Shown here one piece after another: positions 61,351-64,000 of a stretch of 64,000 bases of DNA (the first letter of the stretch is position 1; each line of letters opens with the position of its first letter). This DNA comes from Panagrolaimus kolymaensis (Eukaryota > Nematoda > Chromadorea > Rhabditida > Panagrolaimidae): positions 3,472,001 to 3,536,000 of the forward strand of contig JAJQJQ010000021.1 in assembly GCA_028622995.1 (NCBI GenBank), given 5' to 3'. Under the pieces are notes generated by a model. The model saw nothing but the letters and a program-made list of their open reading frames with translations. It was not told where the DNA came from and did not search any database. A program made the position numbers and the translations under genes.

Positions 61351-62972
61351 TTAAACACTGGTTGGTGAAGTAAATGTATGAACCAATTCACGTTTGGTAT
61401 TCGTAGTTTTGAGTGGAATATCTTGATTTCCATTACGTGGTTGCCATCCTACGACGGTATGAGGCATCGCTCTTTGTGGATATGATTCTTCGAAGAGTTT
61501 CCTTCAAAAAAATAAAGCAATGACAATATGAATTTGAAAGTTAAACAAAAAAATAATATGACACAGTTTTAATAAGAAAAGTTTAAAACTTTCCAAGTTC
61601 ACAGTTAAAAAAAATTAAAGCACATGTTAGTGTAAAAAAAAGCATCCATAAAAATTTATAAAGAACAAAATTCACAGCAGCCGCATTTTCTGTGCCAAGT
61701 TAAAGGCAAAAAGGATAAAGTTAAGTTTAAATAATTCCCTCCTATGAAATACCAAACTTTTAACTAACCTATTTCCAGATGATTGGAAGAATTTATATGT
61801 TGTTAATAAAGCGCAAACGAAAGCCCCAACAAGAGCTAAAGTTCCAAGCATATGCAAATAAAATGCATAACCAATTCGTTGTTCATATGTTCCAACCATG
61901 CCTTGAACAAATCGAATATCAACTCGATTTGCAGAGAAAAAGAATATTCCATCTACGAGAATTGAACATACCACTAAAGAATATTAAAGAATACAGTTAA
62001 AAGAAGGGAATAAATGATATTTTACTTGAAAGGAAAAGTCCAATAGTATAAACAAAAGCGCATGGAGCGAAACATGGAGCACAACATCCTGTACACAAAG
62101 CTAAAAAGGCAAGGCACCAACTGAATATGAAGAAAGTGAGAACAGCCTTATGCCAGCCTAAAAATTGATGTTATTGTTATACAGTTAATAAATAATTAAA
62201 TTATGTTTAATAATAATGGTAGAAAATGCAGTTTTGGGGAATTCCACCAAATTCAACTACTTCAGTTTATAAAAGGCTATTAAAATCGTTGACTTTTGCC
62301 AGAAAATTAAAGTCAGTATTATCACACAATTCTTGATGCAAATTAGATCTAAAACTTCGTTCAAAAAAAATAAGATGATTTCGGGAAGTCCTGAATGGCT
62401 GCATTAAAAAGCATCAGTTTTTTAATAATTTTTTAAAATCAAAATCGTAACAAAGTTTAAAATTTTGCCTAAAGAAAATAGAATAAGCTCATATCAGTTT
62501 TTTTGATCACTTCTTATAGAAATCAAAGCTTCAGTTTTTTTTTAAATTGAAGCCAATTTTCAACTATCAGTTTTTATAGTAAATTATAGTTTCATACCCC
62601 AAAATCTGTGATGTTCAGATTCACCAGCTGCTCCATCTTCATCAATATTATTAAGAGTATTTTCGATAACCAATTCAGCTGAATTATCAAATTTATACAT
62701 GCAATGAAGTGGGGCTTCATCATAAAAATCTCCTACAGCTACTACATGCCTTTCAGATCGAACACAATCCCACCATAAACCATGCTAAAATTAAAATACT
62801 TTTGTAGTCAGTTTAAAAAAAAATTTAATGGACATACCTGATGTTCAGCTCTAAATTCTCGAATATCAACTACTTGCCATGCAGGGGAAAATACTCCACC
62901 AAATGTGAGTCCCATTCCAACGAGAATTAAAACTATGGATAAGGCTAATAAAGCCTTTTTTATCATACTCAT
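61351..62972 (-). CDS. Clc-like (claudin-like) four-helix membrane protein 2
   Basis: Five exons (62838-62972, 62598-62784, 62026-62157, 61769-61973, 61351-61501) give 269 residues. TM1 is ALSIVLILVGMGLTFGGVF. The family signature is strong: SPAWQVVDIREFRAEHQHGLWWDC. TM2 is LTFFIFSWCLAFLALCTGC with a Cys-rich turn CCAPCFAPC. TM3 is VCSILVDGIFFFSA, followed by RVDIRFVQGMVGTYEQRIGYAFYLH, and TM4 is LGTLALVGAFVCALLTTY. The QRIGYAF(Y) segment and exon layout match the paralogue at 46898-48482. The cytoplasmic tail is shorter and not acidic. All four introns contain at least one CAGTT word. Confidence 0.87.
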
Positions 62973-64000
62973 GATTTTGTGAAAGGTTTAATAAAGTTTT
63001 TTTACTTTCATAAACAACGATAATAACCAAAATAACAAAAATAAATTTATATACAGAAAATTATGTTGATGGCACTGAAAAAATTAAAAAATTTATCTAC
63101 CGAAGCATCATTTAAAAATGGGATCATGAAGAGGAAAAGTAAACGATAAAAATTGTTTTACAGAAAAATCAGGGAAATTAATAAAGGCTAAATCATGTAC
63201 AAAAATATTCAGTTAAAACTCCTTAGAAACAATTTTCAAAAACAAAACAAAAAATGTTTATGGAAAAAAAATCAAAAAGAAAAACAGAGAACCTGAAGTT
63301 TTTTTTAACAGACAAGGAGATACAACATTCAAAAATGGAAAGGGAGAATGAGAACTGTGGACAGGAGAAGAACCACGGACGAGCAAAAAAAAAAAAAAGA
63401 AGTCAAAAAAATTTGTTGAAGGACGCGCTGAAGCAGCAAGGTTGAAAAAAAAATACTACTACTGCTACAACAAATACGACAACAATCACAGAAGGAGAAT
63501 GAGAATGGAAGAGAGTGGCAGCAACAAACTAAAACAGGTTTTTTGGAAGAAGAAAAAAAGAAGAATAACACGAGGTAGATTTAAGGCATTAAAAAATAGT
63601 ATAAAAATGGAAAAAGAGTTGAAACGAATAATTAGATAAGATTTAAATTTTTTTGAGTGCAGTTTAAAAAATAAATAAACAAATAATTAGCAAAAATAAC
63701 TTTGCTTTTTTGCGACTTTTCAAATGGACACCTTTTTTGTTTTACTTTTTCTAAATTTTAAAATTTTGAAATTTCACGAAAAAATGGAGAGCTCCTGCTG
63801 TGTATGAGTCATAAACTTGCCAGCAAAAAAAGGGGAGAAGGAGAAAAATAAAACCATAAAAAAATCTCCTCCGGTAAAAACGACGCCAGTCAACTACCAC
63901 CTAAAAATGGGTTGCGCATACGAAAAAAGAAAATCTCAATAACGACCACCACCGCCAAATGTGAATGTGAGACGCCACTGACGACGCCATAGGAAAAAAT
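62973..64000. other. Upstream region of Clc-like gene 2 to window end
   Basis: A-rich DNA with two further CAGTT words (63210, 63660). Frames here are Lys/Arg-rich low-complexity strings. No supported gene. Confidence 0.45.

Larger units (their letters stand above)
55483..63664 (+). repeat. Directional cluster of CAGTT[A/T] words in non-coding DNA
   Basis: By hand count about 58 CAGTT words lie on the + strand between 55483 and 63664, most within CAGTTTAAA, CAGTTAAAA or CAGTTATAAA and often preceded by A or T-A. Examples by first base: 55633, 55941, 56497, 57012, 57804, 57830, 57888, 57940, 57983, 58032, 58134, 58172, 58332, 59104, 59736, 59810, 59992, 60026, 60089, 61564, 61994, 62182, 62495, 62532, 62809. 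Spacing is irregular, often 30-100 nt. The reverse word AACTG is rare here. The words sit in introns and intergenic DNA; only 56946 and 60750 fall in coding sequence. Function unknown. Confidence 0.65.

Noticed and set aside
61351..61360. Clc-like gene 2 splicing from its last exon into the Gln-rich exon at 60934
   Set aside because: No GT in the last exon gives the phase needed to read the Gln-rich frame; an independent first exon at 60993-61051 fits exactly.
63254..63639. Lys/Arg-rich + strand frames near the window end
   Set aside because: Low-complexity translation of A-rich DNA, with no supporting start context or family similarity.
55483..63664. CAGTT words as + strand 3' splice or trans-splice acceptors
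   Set aside because: Most lack a preceding pyrimidine tract (for example AATACAGTT, AAGACAGTT), and no + strand exons follow them.
55483..63664. CAGTT cluster as a CRISPR array or simple satellite
   Set aside because: Spacing is irregular (26 to several hundred nt) and the conserved unit is only 5-9 bases, so neither a repeat-spacer array nor a monomeric satellite fits.

Overview
The window looks like chromosomal DNA of a nematode. It is strongly A+T-rich with long T- and A-runs. Its genes are split by many very short introns (mostly about 44-70 nt, GT...TTTTAG or TTTCAG). Several proteins belong to families best known from nematodes: two claudin-like Clc-like membrane proteins, a Cys-loop anion channel with a PAR motif, and F-box-associated-like proteins. 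The style of the lineage-specific families reminds me of the Panagrolaimus group, but that is only an impression. No rRNA, tRNA, CRISPR or prokaryotic feature was seen.

Layout. 0-9.6 kb: 5' part of a heat-inducible HSP70 with a heat-shock-element promoter, ribosomal stalk protein P0, a chimeric protein (SART3-like HAT repeats joined to an F-box-associated-like half), and a lineage-specific gene. 9.6-13.2 kb: T-rich intergenic DNA. 13.2-22.7 kb: cysteine dioxygenase, a zone of dispersed repeats with GC-rich hairpins, ETF beta, a secreted Cys-rich protein, a second repeat zone, the spindle-checkpoint protein MAD1, and a 33-residue metallothionein-like peptide. 23.9-25.4 kb: a secreted Gln/Gly/Pro repeat protein. 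27-43.8 kb: a local segmental duplication in which a degenerate Hsp70-fold gene is followed by a tripeptidyl-peptidase II (TPP2) gene, twice, with two broken TPP2 tails between the copies. The first TPP2 is intact; the second carries two apparent frameshifts. 44.4-48.5 kb: a Gly/Tyr-rich secreted peptide, an ADP/ATP-carrier-like protein and a Clc-like protein. 52.8-54.6 kb: a divergent protein kinase. 55.1-57.3 kb: a 13-exon Cys-loop receptor. 60.7-63 kb: a small Gln-rich secreted peptide and a second Clc-like protein, perhaps in one operon.

The most unusual signal is not a gene. From about 55.48 kb to at least 63.66 kb the short word CAGTT followed by A/T occurs roughly 58 times on the + strand, almost always in that orientation. 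It fills intergenic DNA and is present in 11 of 12 introns of the receptor gene and all 4 introns of the second Clc-like gene, while nearly avoiding exons. I read it as a directional motif cluster of unknown function. A small-RNA promoter cluster or a chromosome-pairing or architecture site are possible readings.

Other points worth checking are the Hsp70-fold genes, whose segments appear in permuted order; a family of C(GNA)G-loop hairpins with compensatory stem changes; and an intron of MAD1 with no AG acceptor. All exon boundaries were drawn by hand from GT/AG signals and reading phase.
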